DNA of 64,000 nucleotides from Diplosphaera chodatii (taxonomy: Eukaryota > Chlorophyta > Trebouxiophyceae > Prasiolales > Stichococcaceae), in NCBI GenBank assembly GCA_032358165.1, contig JAALGY010000057.1, positions 2,790,001 through 2,854,000 on the forward strand, given 5' to 3'. The position numbers and the translations under genes were made by a program. This document shows positions 10,301-27,175 of the stretch, piece after piece. The first letter of the stretch is position 1. Each line of letters opens with the position of its first letter. The notes beneath the pieces are model-generated. The model was given only the letters and a program-made list of their open reading frames with translations. It was not told where the DNA came from and searched no databases.

Positions 10301-13300
10301 TGCCCTGGCGCCTTGGTTGCTGGCATGCTTGGGGCTGCTGCGGCTGCTGGCTGCATGCAGGCCTGCTGACAGGCCCTGTGGCGGTCGGCTGTGAAGCAGC
10401 GGCAAACTCGTCGCAGTCGATCACCTCGCAGTCGGACGATGCCGAGTCGCTCGCGGCTTGGACCGGCTGCTTTCTGGCGCAGGCTGGGTGCTGTGCTGCG
10501 GGGTGGGCTGCCGGCTGGCGCCCCGCTGCCTGCTGCCTCAGCGCAGGCCGCGGCGGCTCAGCAACCCGTGCGCGGCTGACTGGCTGCGACGGCACCAGCT
10601 CTGCGGGACCTGCAGCAGCAAATGCCATTGTATCCCTTTGAGGGTCATCCTATGTTGATATATTAGGTACCTTGTCATGTGCACAGACAAACAGAGTAGT
10701 GGCCAAGATGAAATAACAGCTATCCCGATGCAGTCTGTGAAAGCTGTAACAACAGTGCGAGTTTCAAATGGCTGAAGAAGGCGCACCTGTGTCGTCATCC
10801 GAGTCCGACAGGTCGATGACGTCCAGCGCCGCCTCCACGCAGTTGCCGCTCGCTCGCAGCGCCTGCAGGACAGCCACATCTGTCATACATGATACATGGC
10901 CCACACGATTTTAAGCCTCTAAAACTCTCTGCAATGGGATCGTCAGATAGGCTTCCTGCGCAGTCGCTGTGCTTGCCAGAAATTGCAAGCAGTGTCAGGG
11001 GAGCCGAAGGGGTCGTAGCCTGCAACCGTATGCCATCTCTTCCGAGGGTGTGACCTACCTTGTCGGCTTTGGAGGGGGAGTAGCCCATCTCCATGAGCTG
11101 CGCCACATTCTCGTCCTGGCTGGCCTGGCTCACCGGCTGGCTGGCCCCCTGGCTGGCGAGCCCTAAATCCTCCAGCTCAAACGCCGCCGCCGCAGTTGCA
11201 GCATCGCCCGCACGTCCAGCGTCCGGAACAATGTACGCCGGCAGCAATGCTGCTGCTGCGGCTGCGGCTGTTGCTGCGGCTGCGCTGCCGCCGTGGCCGT
11301 TCTGGGGGTGCATGCTGTGCAGGGCGTCCATTGTGGCATCGTTGGCGCTCGGCGCTGGCTTCCGCCGCTTCCGTGGCTGCAGGTCGGGCAGGCTCAGTCA
11401 ATATCCGCGATGGGACGCAGTTTTCAGGAAATGCATCAGACTCAGCCTCATCAAAGTCGTATGTGCAACAGCTTGTAATTGCTGAAACCTTGCAAAGCAG
11501 CGCCAAGAATGGGGCTTCGGCTGACCTCAAAGGCACTTGCCAAGTGCCAGTTACCTGCTGGGGTGTAGCCATGGACGGCGGAGCGGCGGGCTGCAGGGCG
11601 GCTGCCCCGCCAGCAGCAGTGGCTGCGGCCACCGCCGCAGCGTATGCAGGCGGCGGCGCAGCGCCCGGCGGCAGCGGCTGCACTGTGCCGCGGCCCACTG
11701 CGTCCGTGTGCAGCGCGGCCGCCATTTGAAAACCCTGCAGGGCCAGCAGTCATGTGTTCGGCCCCACCTGCTGGACAGCTGTGCATTGTAACGCAGGCTG
11801 TGCACACGCCAGTGCCAGCAGCCTTGGCTCAGGGCAAGCCATGTCCACCGGCTGCTGCCCTGCAGTGTCGACCCTTGACGGAACAGCGATTAGAGCCACC
11901 CTGCACCGCTTGTTTGAGCGTTGCTGCGCACCTCCACGGTGAGGCGGGCCTTCTTGGGGTTGCTGTACAGCTGCAGCAGCGGCGGCTCGTTGTTCTCCAG
12001 CCGCGGCACGCCGGACCAGCCGTCGTAGGTGTACTGCGGGCGGGGGCCGCCCTGCGCAGCCGCCGCCTGGTTGCCTGCAGCATGTGAAATCGACACAGCA
12101 CTCTGGGAGCCGTGTCGCACTTCTGCAACATGAGCGGCTTGCCAGAAAGGGCACCACCCATGGCTGTTATTCCAGCTGCAACCTTGCAACTCCATCGTCG
12201 GCATGTCGGCATGTCGGCCATGCCACCCAGAAAGGCGTCAAGGACAGGGTGGCAGCCTGAACCCTGAGCACCATGGGATGCTGAACCCTGGTCGCTAAGC
12301 CCTAAGCGCACCGTAGATGGCGCCCGGGCGGGAGGCCAGGCCGCTGGCATCCGCCCGCCGCATCAGCTCCGCCTTCGTCAGGTACGCCTCGCCGCCCATG
12401 TGCGCCTGTCCGACAGATCAGTCAGTATGTCGAGGGAGCCGCTGGCGGGGTGGTGACCAGAAGCACGTGGCGGGACTGTGCCACGCGGTCCCTGCGGCCC
12501 GGACATAACTTCCTGCTGAGCTGCATCTTCTCCAGACCGGCCGCTCTTAAAACCTAATCCGGCACGAGCAGCTGTGCTTACCTGGTACAGGGAGATGAGG
12601 AAGGCGTAGTTGGCGGTGCCCAGGTTGGGCACATACGCCTTTTTGGGCGCCTTGCGCTTCCGGCCGCCCTGCGCGGGCTGCTCCCCCGCCCCCCCTGCAG
12701 CACAACGGGGCAGCACGAAGAGGTCACAGTAAAGTCGTGCCCAACCAGTTGCAGACGGTTGCTCTGCCACCTCAACCGTCTGTACCCGTGCTCGGTGACA
12801 TATCAAGGCTGTACATAAGGTGACCAACAGCTTTCTTCTTCGTCTTTACTGTGTAGGACATGCTACAGATTTGGAGCGCCAAAGCACAAAAGCACACTCG
12901 TGCGGGACATCAGAACCCGTGTGCGGTGTCTCGACATGCCGGCGGCACGTCAGGCGGGCGCAGCGGCTGCCAGGGCAGCCGCCGTACACGCTGCGCACAG
13001 CCTGTTCGGCAGTACCTGTGTCTTGCTGTCTGTCATCATGTGTCCCTGTTCTGCTGTGCTGCGACCTTGGGGTGAAGCTGTGCTACTGTATATGAACAAG
13101 TCAAGCGCGCTGCAAGCAACTCGGATGAGCCCCTGACTGCTGAGGAAGGCTTTTGAGATCGTTGACGACAGAGGTGTAGATATTCACCTGGGGGGCTGCC
13201 CATGGCAAGGGGAGGCCCGCCATTTGCCAGGGCTGCAGGTGGTAAAGACGCAGCCGCGCCGCCGCGGGCGCCCTGCGGCAGGGGCAGCGGCGCTGCAGGG

Positions 13301-14527
13301 GGGCTGGCGACACCCTGGAGCGGGGCCTTTGCAGCGGCCTTGTCTGCCTTTCGCTGCTCCGCTTTCCGCTTCTTCTCCATGGCCTGGGCAGCAGGGTGTC
13401 GCAGGTTTTCCATATTGATATCTGAGGCTGGACCTTGCATGCATGGGTGGCTTTGCTTGCTCCTTATGAGAGCTGTGAGCTGCTTCGGATAAACAGAGAT
13501 CAGCATTCGCCGTGCTGCTGTGCCCCGAGGCGTGAGGCGACAAGTTGTGCCTGAGTAATGCCCCTCTACAGCGGGCGGATTCAGGACTGAGTGCACTCAA
13601 GTCCCCAGGAAGGTGAAAGGAACATGCGGTGCCTGTCTCCTGGAAAGCAGGGTAATCAGTGACTCACGCATTGCAGGTCCTGCACAGGAAAGCTCACCTT
13701 TTTGGAGGCTTCAAATGCTTCCAGCTGCCGCTCCAGATCTGCCTCCTCCGCGGTGCGCGGCTCCGGCGGGCAGATGCTCCACAGGTGCGACCTGACGATC
13801 TGCAAAGTAACAGACTGGCGGACATCAGCGGGCAGACATATCAATGTCAGGATAGCAGCGTGCGCACTGTGGTTTTGGGATGCTTGCGGTGCGCTTGGTG
13901 ACTCTCAGCAGCGACACCGATCTTGGCTGCCGTCATTGAATTCCGCCACTGATCAAGGGCGATCACAGCAATCGGCTCAGGTGCATGGGTCATGCGCACA
14001 CTTGCTGATGGGATAGCAACCACGAACGGAGAAGCGCCCCACCTCCTGGACGGCGGGCCCAATGAACTTCAGGCTGCCCAGAGACCGCACATCATGTATG
14101 CGCATCGGGTGGTCCCGCACGCTGCCCTGCGCCTTCATGAGGGTCCCCGCCCAGTTGGCCTGCTCCTCGTAGCTGGTGCTCCTTACGTCATCCACGATGC
14201 ACCTGCAACGAGGGTCATGGGATGCAGCGTGTCAGCGACTACAGGGTGTATGGCATAGCGTTTGTGTTCATGAGCGGCAGTCAGCAGGAGGGGTTTATGA
14301 TCGCACACGCTCCCAAACATGCCTGCTTAGCGGGCATTGGTTCCCAGGACGACGATAGCGCGCAGCCATCTCTGTGCCAGGTTGCAAGAAGCGCACCGCA
14401 AAAAGAAGTATATCGCCATGTTGTCCTTGTTGCGCAGGCGGCCAGCATCGCGGTGTGCGGTGTCGCCCTCCGCCAGCGCCACCGCCTGCAGCGCCAGCTC
14501 CCTGTACTTGCTCTCCCTCACCGGCAT
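7382..14527 (-). CDS. MUS81: MUS81 crossover-junction / structure-specific endonuclease subunit
   Basis: Catalytic half of the MUS81-EME1 nuclease, which cuts replication forks, 3' flaps and nicked Holliday junctions in the nucleus. About 18 exons. In order: an N-terminal HhH-type segment (KDNMAIYFFLR, about 14415; SLKFIGPAVQE, about 14060; VRSHLWS, about 13790); a basic linker (about 13400-13200); a winged helix (YVPNLGTANYAFLISLYQ, about 12620; GGEAYLTKAELMRRA, about 12400; YDGWSGVPRLE, about 12020); a UBA-like motif (DENVAQLMEMGYSPSKAD joined to ALRASGNCVEAALDVI, about 11120-10820); and a long Ala/Gln-rich linker (10615-10083). The ERCC4 nuclease follows (YDIVLLIDNREQ, about 9850; DFLLERKAVDDLA, about 9070, the ERKxxxD site; ECQSVKTAAVET, about 8650). 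A C-terminal HhH (PGVGPETAEAVLRVHP, about 7830) and a final 24-codon exon (7453-7382, ISQALSQKIIDALF) end the gene. The intron before the last exon has a GC donor. The start is the first Met of the frame and may lie further upstream. Confidence 0.93.
7876..7932 (-). repeat. Partial copy of the MUS81 C-terminal HhH exon
   Basis: The plus-strand block TACACCCGCAGCACCGCCTC followed by TGCGGTCTCGGGTCC repeats the block at about 7786-7830 (CACCCGCAGCACCGCCTCTG then CAGTCTCCGGGCC). On the minus strand it reads GPETAEAVLRVYPQV, against GPETAEAVLRVHPTP in the exon. It lies just upstream of the true exon, so it is another exon-edge echo. Confidence 0.75.
9150..9226 (-). repeat. Partial copy of a MUS81 nuclease exon inside the adjoining intron
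   Basis: The minus strand reads GRGASYMQDVLLEREAVDDL, closely matching GRGESYVLDFLLERKAVDDL at the start of the real exon (about 9117-9055), and then breaks off. It is a direct tandem duplicate of the exon edge with substitutions, including loss of the ERK lysine (ERE), lying just upstream of the functional exon. If spliced in, it would disrupt the active site. Confidence 0.8.
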
Positions 14528-15399
14528 GCTGCGCTCCCGTGCTGCTGCCGCCGGCGGCGGCAGAGTTTCGAGAGCGGCGATGCTCTGCCGGAAGGCTATG
14601 AGCTACCTGCCATCATGCGGCCTATGACAGCACTGCCACCGTGGTGCCACGGCAGCTGCGTCTGCCGTGCTTCAGCTACTACTTGCCGATGAAGCAGATG
14701 CAGCTGCTGCTTGACGCGCAAAGCATGCTCGACAGCTGTGACCGACATTCTGCCTTGATCTGGTCGCGCGGCCTTCAACGAGAGTGACAACATCCACGCA
14801 TATCTCTCCGCAAACGCATGTGTGGAGTTCGCTCAACACGATGTGTGCAACACCGGCAATCAACTTTGCAGTCAGGGGTGACTGGTCAGACTATGCATCT
14901 CAGCACACGCGCAACGGCTGCCGCCCAACAGATCGTGAATAGCCAGCAGGATGTCCACGGAGCAGACACGCACTTGTGGCTTTGCGCTTGCAGGTTCAGC
15001 GGTGACGGTTCATCCAACCTGTGAGTCATGCGTTCAAAATCCCCAGTGGGGATGCAGGACTTTGCTGCCGGATGCTGCTTGTATCGCGGTGACTGTGCCT
15101 CACATGCTGTCATTGCATATGCATCCCAGTGAGCTTTGCGTACCAGAACGGTATTGGTGTCAGCAGGTGTCGCGCAGTCACACCATCGAAGTGCTGCTTG
15201 TTTGCAGGTCCAAGAAGTTGCTCCCTTCCAATTGAGTGCCTGCGACAACCGCCTGGTTCTAACTGTACACACCATCTGAGTGTACTGAGGATCCTGGATC
15301 CAACTTAGTAACGTCGCCAGCCGGCGAGGAGGTCACAGTCTATCAGTATGTGAGATTGACACACACACATTTACAATCTCAGCAGCCAGCGCCAGTGCC
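14528..15399. promoter_or_regulatory. Divergent intergenic region between MUS81 and UBA3
   Basis: About 870 bp separate the first recognised codons of two divergently transcribed nuclear genes, so both promoters and 5' UTRs (possibly a small 5' exon of either) must lie here. I see no TATA box at a sensible distance and no convincing motif. The assignment rests on gene orientation only. Confidence 0.5.
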
Positions 15400-18300
15400 A
15401 TGATGGAGCTGCCCGGGCGCTGGCGGGACCTGGAGACCATCCTCAACCGCTCTAGCAACCTGGCAGGCCCCGACTTCGAGCCTGGAGAGCATTTGTTGGA
15501 CTTCCTGCAGGTGGGCATGAGCAGGACGCCTCCATGCAGTGCAAACCCTTGCTGAAGCGCCACACCGAGCGTCCCTGCTTGCTCGGACAGGCTTGCGCTT
15601 AGCGTAACCATGCTCTTCAGCAGAGGACTTGCACGATTGGCTGCTTCAGTGCCATGCGCATGCTGCAGACGTCCGCCCGGGTGCTGTGCGTGGGCGCGGG
15701 CGGCCTGGGCTGCGAGCTGCTGAAGGACCTGGCGCTGTCCGGCTTCGGCAACATCGACGTCATCGACATGGACACCATCGACGTGTCCAACCTGAACCGG
15801 CAGTTCCTCTTCCGGTGCGCTCGGCAGGGAATGACGCAGGGAATGACGCAGGACCACAGCCATCCGCAGTGCCCGACCATTGGTGATAGCCAGTGTGACA
15901 TGCTGTTCTACGGGTACACGGTGCTGCTGGCTTCTGTTCTCTTCGAGCTCTCTCATTGGCTGCTTGGCAGGATGAAGGATGTGGGGCGGTCAAAGGCAGA
16001 GGTCGCAGCGGAGAAGGTGCAAATGCGATTGAGCACACCGTGCACATTGACAATGTTCTTGTCACATATGCATAGTCTTCAAGAACAGGCGGTTGTACAG
16101 CAACTTGCCGCTTGAGCATCGACGCTGTATATGCCACTATCTGCCTGTAGATCATGAGCCGGGTGCCGGGGGTGACAGTCACCCCGCACCACGCCCGCAT
16201 CGAGGAGAAGGCGCTGGACTTCTACGAGCAGTTTCACGTCATCATCCTGGGGCTGGACTCGCTGGAGGCGCGCCGCCACATGAACTCCGTCGCCTGCAGC
16301 CTGCTGGGTGGGCACCCTGCAGCGACCGTCAGAGCGTCAAGGTGCCATCGTACATGTGTACTCTGCCAAAGGTGCACCTTGCATGATGGGTGACACCTTT
16401 TGGGTGTCGAAAGCCTGTGCAAGCGTGTAGAGCAGGTGGTGGCCCTCGGCTACTTGTGCGTAGCCTGCATCTGGAAGTAATGCTGGTGGGACTTGCATGC
16501 CAGGGCACAGTCTGTGCCCTAGAGCTGGCGTTTACGTGCCACAGTACACCACTGCAGCGCCATCTGTGCTGTGCAGCTGCTTGTGCAGTATCATCTGGTG
16601 CTGGATGCGATTCACACTGCCATTGGCTTTTGGCTCGTCCACATGAGGCTTTCGAGTCTGAGTTTGAGCCATTTGACAGGGTCAGATCGAGGGCCTTCAC
16701 GATGTCAAACCTCATATGCTTCACCTTGGGCCCTCTCAGTTCTAGGAGAACGTCATCTGACCTACATTAGCATCACTGGCAGCCGAAGATCGGTTGTGGT
16801 TTGGGTGTCAAACCTCTGTCTGGCATGCAGAGTATGAGGACGACGGCAGCCCAAAGCTGGAGACGGTGAAGCCGTTGGTGGACGGCGGGACGGAGGGCTT
16901 CAAGGGCCACGCGCGCGTGATCGTGCCGGGCGTCACGCCCTGCTTCGAGTGCACGCTGTGGCTGTTCCCGCCGCAGACCAAGTTCCCGCTGTGCACGCTG
17001 GCGGAGACGCCCAGGTGAGGCTGGCACAGTGCACAGTCAAAGCTTCCGCAGGATGACAGCATGGTGTGCAAGCCGCACACTGCCACGCGGCTGAGATCCT
17101 GACACGACGGCTTGCAGCATTGCCATACATCCCTGGTGCATGACTCCTGACAGCTTTTTGTGCCCCAACCTGATTTGGCAAGCCAATGACCACCGCAGGA
17201 AGCGGCTGTTGCATTGGCTGAGTCTGACGGAGTCTCTGCGGTGCTTCATCAGCAGGACATCAGTGTGAAGGAGGCCAGCATGCGTGCATGGTGCAGACGG
17301 CAGCTCCCCTCGCCGCAGGTCGCCGGCGCACTGCATAGAGTGGGCGAAGCTCATCGCATGGACGTCGCAGCGGGCGGGCGAGGACTTTGACGCCGACGTC
17401 GAGGAGCACATGCGCTGGGTGTACGACCAGGCGCTGGCGCGCGCCGAGCAGTTCGGCATCCAGGTGGGCTGACCGTGGCACCGCTGCCAGCTGTGGCACA
17501 CTGCTATGGCTGTACACTTCTATGGCTGTGGTGGGAGCTCAGTAGCTGTTGCATCCCACTGAGCAACATGCCGTAAGCTGACGGGGCTGCATGTGCTTGT
17601 GACAAGAGCGTGTAAGCAGGTGATTATCATGACCCATTCATCAAGGGGTGCGGTCTGCTCATCTCGAGGCTGTGTCCGGTGGCTGCAGACGAGTGCTTGT
17701 GGATGGCGCTGCAGGGGGTGACGTACCAGCTGACGCAGGGCGTCACCAAGAACATCATCCCGGCGATCCCGTCCACCAACGCCATCGTGGCGGCCGTGTG
17801 CACCCTGGAGGCGCTCAAGCTCATCACGCTCGCGTCCACCGGCATGAACAACTACATGATGTGAGCCTTCAGGGGTCCCCACCCTTCAGGATTTGCAGAG
17901 GATTCGCTAAGTACATACCATCAGCTCAGCAGCAGCATTCGATCACCGTTTGCCAGCTCAGCTGATCACGCAACCACGCAAACGGATTGCTTTGGTGCAG
18001 TTGCACCCCGGCCGCGGCTTGAACGACCGTTCACCAGCACACACAGCTGCACAGCTACAGCGGAGAGCCAGCGGGACCTCGTGCTTGCCGCAGGTACACG
18101 GGGGCGGGCGGGTACACATGGGCACTTGCCTACATCGGGAGACTCCAAGGTGAAGCACTCATTCGATGCTGCCGCAGGTACACGGGGGCGGAGGGCGTGT
18201 ACACGCACACGGTGGCGTACGAGCGGGATGCGGCCTGCCTGGAGTGCTCCCCGGCGGCGCCTCTGGAGGTGCCCCACGACGCCACCCTGCAGCAGGTGGG

Positions 18301-19206
18301 TCTTTGATGCCGCATCCAGGGTCACCTAGCTGCCCTGGGCTTGGGGTCATCGTCAGCTTTTGTAAGGCCCGCTGCTGCTGCGGGGCACACTTCTGTTCAA
18401 CACCGTCGTGGCTATGATAGCACTGTGTTGAGCATGTAGTGCAGTGGTGCGCAGCTGGCAAACGCCAGGCAAACCGTTCAATTGTCCAGCAGCTCATAGG
18501 CCCAGCACAGTGGACACTGCTGGTCACCGCTGCCCGCTGTCATTTGCAGGTGATCGATATGCTGATGGCAGACCCGCGGCTGGGGCGGAATCTCACAGCG
18601 CCCAGCATCAGCGCTGGCCCCAACAACCTGTACATGCGGGGTGAGTTCGCATTGGTGTACTGCCCAGTGTGAGGACTGCACAGCATTGGCTGGAACGGTC
18701 CTGGTTGCAATGGTTGATGCAAACCATTGCCATACTTCAGGGAAGTAGGGAAGTGCTGGCCGGGGAGACAGGGACTGCAGCGTCAGATGGGGTACGCATG
18801 AACACCGGGTGTTGTGTCTGGCGCAGGCGTGCTCGAGGAGGAGACGCGGCCAAACCTCAGCCGCTCCATCGCGCAGCTCGTCAGCGGCGAGGGCGCCCAG
18901 CTGCAGGTGAGCCGCGCATTGCCGGGGCATGCTCGAAAACACGGTAATTTGTGCAGCTTGCCCCGCAGGGCTCCTGCGACTCGAGGGGCTGGACAGGCTC
19001 TGAAGCCGTCAGTTGTGCTCACAGGGACATGACCAACTGCCACAGTGCGATATCCAGAACTGAATGATCACATGTGCCTCGTCACCAGCCTGCGTCGCTC
19101 CACTGCACAGGTCAACGACCGCAAGCTGCTGGCGCCCCTGAAGGTGCGGCTCAAGTTTTTGGGCCGCAGCGCCTCGCCAGGTGGCAGCGGTCCCATGCAG
19201 GAATGA
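15400..19206 (+). CDS. UBA3: UBA3/ECR1, catalytic subunit of the NEDD8-activating enzyme (E1)
   Basis: With APPBP1/AXR1 this subunit adenylates NEDD8/RUB, takes it as a thioester and passes it to UBC12 for cullin modification. Eleven exons close in frame to 439 residues (human 463): 15400-15510, 15669-15814, 15971-16016, 16151-16307, 16831-17014, 17319-17463, 17715-17860, 18178-18295, 18550-18640, 18827-18906, 19111-19206. Seen: ATP-binding GAGGLGCE at residues 46-53; [17 protein letters not shown]; zinc-binding CFEC (191/194) and CLEC (332/335); the catalytic Cys in [11 protein letters not shown] (Cys208); and a C-terminal UFD with [17 protein letters not shown]. The end is slightly extended ([14 protein letters not shown]). 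The start is the first of two adjacent Met codons before the conserved GRW motif. The frame is open upstream, so a short 5' exon is possible. Confidence 0.96.
18084..18125 (+). repeat. Partial copy of UBA3 exon 8 start in the preceding intron
   Basis: GCCGCAGGTACACGGGGGCG followed by GGCGGGTACACATGG copies the acceptor and first codons of exon 8 (18171-18210). The duplicate includes a usable-looking CAG acceptor about 88 bp upstream of the real one, so it is a decoy splice site. Its reading frame diverges after about 12 codons. Confidence 0.75.
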
Positions 19207-19853
19207 GGGGCCATGGCCGCCAAGTAGTGTCAGGAACGAAGGCCATCAGGAGCGTGTACAGCATGGACTCCAGCGGGTGTGGACACGCAGATGCTCAGGG
19301 CCGCGCTGCTGGGCAGCAGCCCTATGCGGGCCAAGATAGGGGTAGGAGCGTGAAGGGGGTTTAGCTCGACACATTGTTTGAGGCAATGCAATGCAACAGC
19401 CAGTGTGCGCTTGACCAGGCTTGGTGAGCTGCAGCGCCTGGCCCATGGCAGCACCTTGATGCAGGAGCAAGGCTATCGAGAACACACTTCACCCCATGAC
19501 ATCAGTAGCTGTTGCTGAAAGCCTTTCGAAATCTATTACAACATCCACCGTCCTGGTCGCCACTAGCAGCTGCCATCCGAAGCTGCTGCAGTCAGCGGTC
19601 CACTTTATAGTACAGCAACATGTGTCGCTGCTACACAGCTGTCAAATGTTGTGTCCTGCACTAGGGGTGCAGATGCTAGGGCTGCAGGTATATGCGCCGC
19701 ATACTATGCGCGCCCATGCATCTGCCATTCTCCTGGGTCGGATGTCTTGATGGCGTGTGTACCCACTCTCAATGCTGCCCGGTGTGCCAAGGAATGGCTG
19801 ATACATGCATGTAAGCTTGGTACAATGTAGTAGCTGCAGCAAACTATGCCAGG
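19207..19853. other. Convergent intergenic region, no recognised gene
   Basis: Lies between the stop codons of UBA3 (plus) and the F-box/LRR gene (minus). It should hold both 3' UTRs. No homology or repeat was recognised. Confidence 0.5.
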
Positions 19854-24266
<4,413 letters not shown>

Positions 24267-25198
24267 GGTACCGGCTGCCTCGATGTTGTCTGGAATCCTC
24301 GACCCAAGCCGCCGATTAAGCAGCTTGGCGGCCAGCGTAGCTCATCAACCTGCAGGTCTTGGCGGACGCTCGTGCCCAGCAGTTTGCACGTGGGAGCGAG
24401 ATGCTTTGACAAATACTCTTTGGTGCAGTGACCTCGGCAGCTTCGCATGCAGTTCGCTCTGCCCCTTTCTATCGACCGATCGAGGACGGGTTTGTCCGAC
24501 CAAGGTTGCCGATGAAGAAGAGTCGTGCCGATCAAGACCACCCTGCAATCGGCAGAATTGGCAGGCTGCCCTGATCGGCGCAGCTAGATTGTGTGCAAAG
24601 CTGGCATAGGCTTGCACAGACAGGCTACGGCAAGCACAATGCGGCGTCAGCGGACCGTTGTGGGATCCATGCAAACTGGGGCATGGTGGTGCGCTGGTTC
24701 CAAAGCTCAGCCCATTGATGCCAAGGTGGAAGCTGACTGAGATGAGCACGGATCAAAGTCTGGGCAGCTGCTTCACAATACAGCTGCGAGCTGCTGGATG
24801 TTGAGTTTTGCTGCTGGTGCGCGGAATCATCAGTGCAGCTTGCAAGTATCTGTGTATGCAGATAGACCACATTGTGACTCTCCCAGGAAATTACAGGTTA
24901 TGTTTGGGGAACGACTGTGCAACAGTGTACGGTACTAGCTGCTGAAAATCAGCTCTGAAACAACACCAACCTAGCCTGAACATCGTTTCCTCAGTCTGGG
25001 GGTTGCCTACGATGTAAGAAGGCCACACATCGCCACATCCGGCGTGCGCATGTGCCAGCCTCAGCTGGCAATCGATGCCGCTGACACTGCTGCATGCCTG
25101 TGCTCATGCCACTGCGGCGCTGACGAGCGGGACCCGCCTCGATGCTGCCTATGCCGCAGTGTACCCTATGCTCTGCCAGTCATGTCCAGCTGGCATGC
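24267..25198. other. Intergenic region, no recognised gene
   Basis: About 930 bp between the F-box gene start and the stop codon of the minus-strand HSP20. It should contain the F-box gene promoter and the HSP20 3' UTR. Open frames here look like non-coding shadows with no homology. Confidence 0.5.
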
Positions 25199-26649
25199 CT
25201 ACTGGATCTGCACGGTGCGGGTGCGCTCCTCAGTCGACTTGGGCACATCCACCGCCAGCACGCCGTCAGTGTACCTGCACGACGGCACACCAGACGTCTC
25301 AGCAGACGCCCAAAGCTCCAGCATCAAGCATGCAGCCAGTGAGTGGTGCACTACAAGTTCACAGGACGCATGCATGGTACACGAAGCAAATTTCACTCAG
25401 CCAATCAGCCAGTCCACATGCTGCAACACATGCGAGGGAGCGAGCAACAAGGGCAAAGGCGGGCTGCGGCAGCTCACTTGGCGGAGATCTTGGACAGGTC
25501 GGCGTGCTCCGGCAGCCGCAGCGACCGCCGCACGAAGGTGTGGGACCGCTCGGTGCGGTGGTACTTCCAGGCCGCCTCCTCCTTCCTGTCCTGCAGCAGG
25601 CGGCGGCAGGAAGCACCGTGAACCACCATGGTGACAGCACCATGCACTGCTGCGGCAGGCCGCATGCTGACAACAGGCAGCGGCACCTGCGCTGTGCAGC
25701 AGGTGGGCAGCCCAACAAACAAAGGCAGGCATGCACGCTGGTGCAGGATGCATGCCAGCATGAAAGCAGCAGCAGCGGCAGCGGCCGGCAGTGATGGCGG
25801 AGTGTGCATTGCGGCAGAGCTCTGCTACAGGGCGGCAGAACAACTACGGCTGCAGAGCATCTCCCACCTTCTTCTCCTCCGCCTTCTGCACGCTCAGCGA
25901 CAGCACGTCGCCGTCCACGGCGAGCTTGATGTCGGACTTGGCGACGCCCGGGATGTCCGCCTTGATCCGGAACTTGTCCGCCGTCTGCGGGGCGGCATCA
26001 CATGCCGTCAGCCAGCAGCACTGGTGAGTTTGGAGTAGAGTAGTGAGCAGGATGTGTGCAGCCGAGAATCAGCTGCAGGGCGGTTGTTGCCTGCTATGTG
26101 CTGTGCTGCCGTGTGCTGTGCGGCAGCATCGCAGCTGCGGCGCACCAGCGTGGTTGATGCAAGCTCAGCTAAGGCGCCGGCACGGTCATGGTCGGGCTCT
26201 CATGGTGTATTATATAACGAAGCGATGGTCAGACACAGCACCAGGCCAGGCTTGTGCTGCTGCACCTCGAGATTGCCCATCAACAGGGATGTGCCACACA
26301 GCAAGGAGTTGCTGCACGCCAAAGCTTGGCATGCTGTCGGACAAACTTCATGCTCATCTAGAGCCGCATAAAACCCGTGGTGCTGGCTGAACACAGCCCG
26401 GAGGTGTCACGAAGCGAGGAAAGGCACAGCCCAGAAAGCGCCAAAGCAGCACATGGCACCAATCATCACGCGAAGCAGCGTGTTCAATGTTCGGGTGACA
26501 GAAGTGTGTCATACCTCCACAACATCGATGGGGATGCCGCGCACAGCCGGCTGCATCTGCCGCTGCTCCGGGTGCCCCGTCGGCATGCTCCCCGCCAACA
26601 GTGCTGCTGGCCAGAACGGGTCGCTGTCAAAGTGCTGCGACAGAGCCAT
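25199..26649 (-). CDS. Small heat-shock protein (HSP20/alpha-crystallin family), minus-strand member of a pair
   Basis: ATP-independent holdase that binds unfolding proteins. Four exons (26649-26515, 25984-25868, 25590-25478, 25274-25199) close in frame to 146 residues, a usual cytosolic length. The N-terminal arm contains FDSDPFWPAALLAG and ends at RGIPIDVVE. The alpha-crystallin domain reads ADKFRIKADIPGVAKSDIKL, DGDVLSLSVQKAEEKK, KYHRTERSHTFVRRSLRLPE, then YTDGVLAVDVPKS. The C-terminus is short (RTRTVQIQ) with a V-Q-I anchoring motif. Head-to-head with the HSP20 at 27176, which has near-identical domain order and a first and second intron at matching positions. The third intron is placed differently in the two genes. 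No targeting peptide is evident. Confidence 0.93.
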
Positions 26650-27175
26650 TGAGAGTGCTTGCAGCTCTATGTTTCTGCGTCGAATAACTGAATTTGCTAA
26701 AGCTGTAGCTGTGCCGCTCTGGTGTGCTGGGGTTCAGCAGCTGCAGAGCGGAGGTGCAGGTGACGCTATCACGGTTTCAGGGGCGCCTGAGGACTGCAGA
26801 GTGCTGTCAGTGAGTTGAGAAGAGGGTTGTGACTGGCTGCACCGCGCTGCGCGCTGTTATGAGGCCAGGCGCTGGAACTGTCTGGAGGCTCCAGAAGGAT
26901 CTGTGGGAGGATCTCGAACTTCCAGATGCATCGGGCGCCTTCTGGCGCGCCTGCAGCTGCGATGCACCAGTGATGCGGATCTGCTGACGCTAGAAAGTTC
27001 GACGCGCATCCTATGTAGGCACCCGCACAACGTGACGCGGCCACTCTCAAATCAGCAAACTCTCTGACGTTGCACTCGTGTTTGCACACTCAGCACTCAG
27101 CACTCTCTTCTGCGTACTCGCATACTGCGGGCAGCAAACATCCGACTCTGTCAACTACCAGAACCCTGAGCAGTA
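26650..27175. promoter_or_regulatory. Shared bidirectional promoter region of the HSP20 pair
   Basis: The 526-bp gap between the two divergent HSP20 start codons must hold both promoters. It contains a perfect inverted pair GAA-2-TTC (GAAAGTTC) at 26993-27000, the core of a heat-shock element, and imperfect units at about 26915 (GAACTTCCAG). Co-regulation by heat-shock factor is inferred. No clear TATA box was found. Confidence 0.55.

Noticed and set aside
10006..10641. Plus-strand 211-residue Ala/Gly/Cys-rich ORF
   Set aside because: Antisense of the MUS81 Ala/Gln linker; homopolymeric codons keep all frames open.
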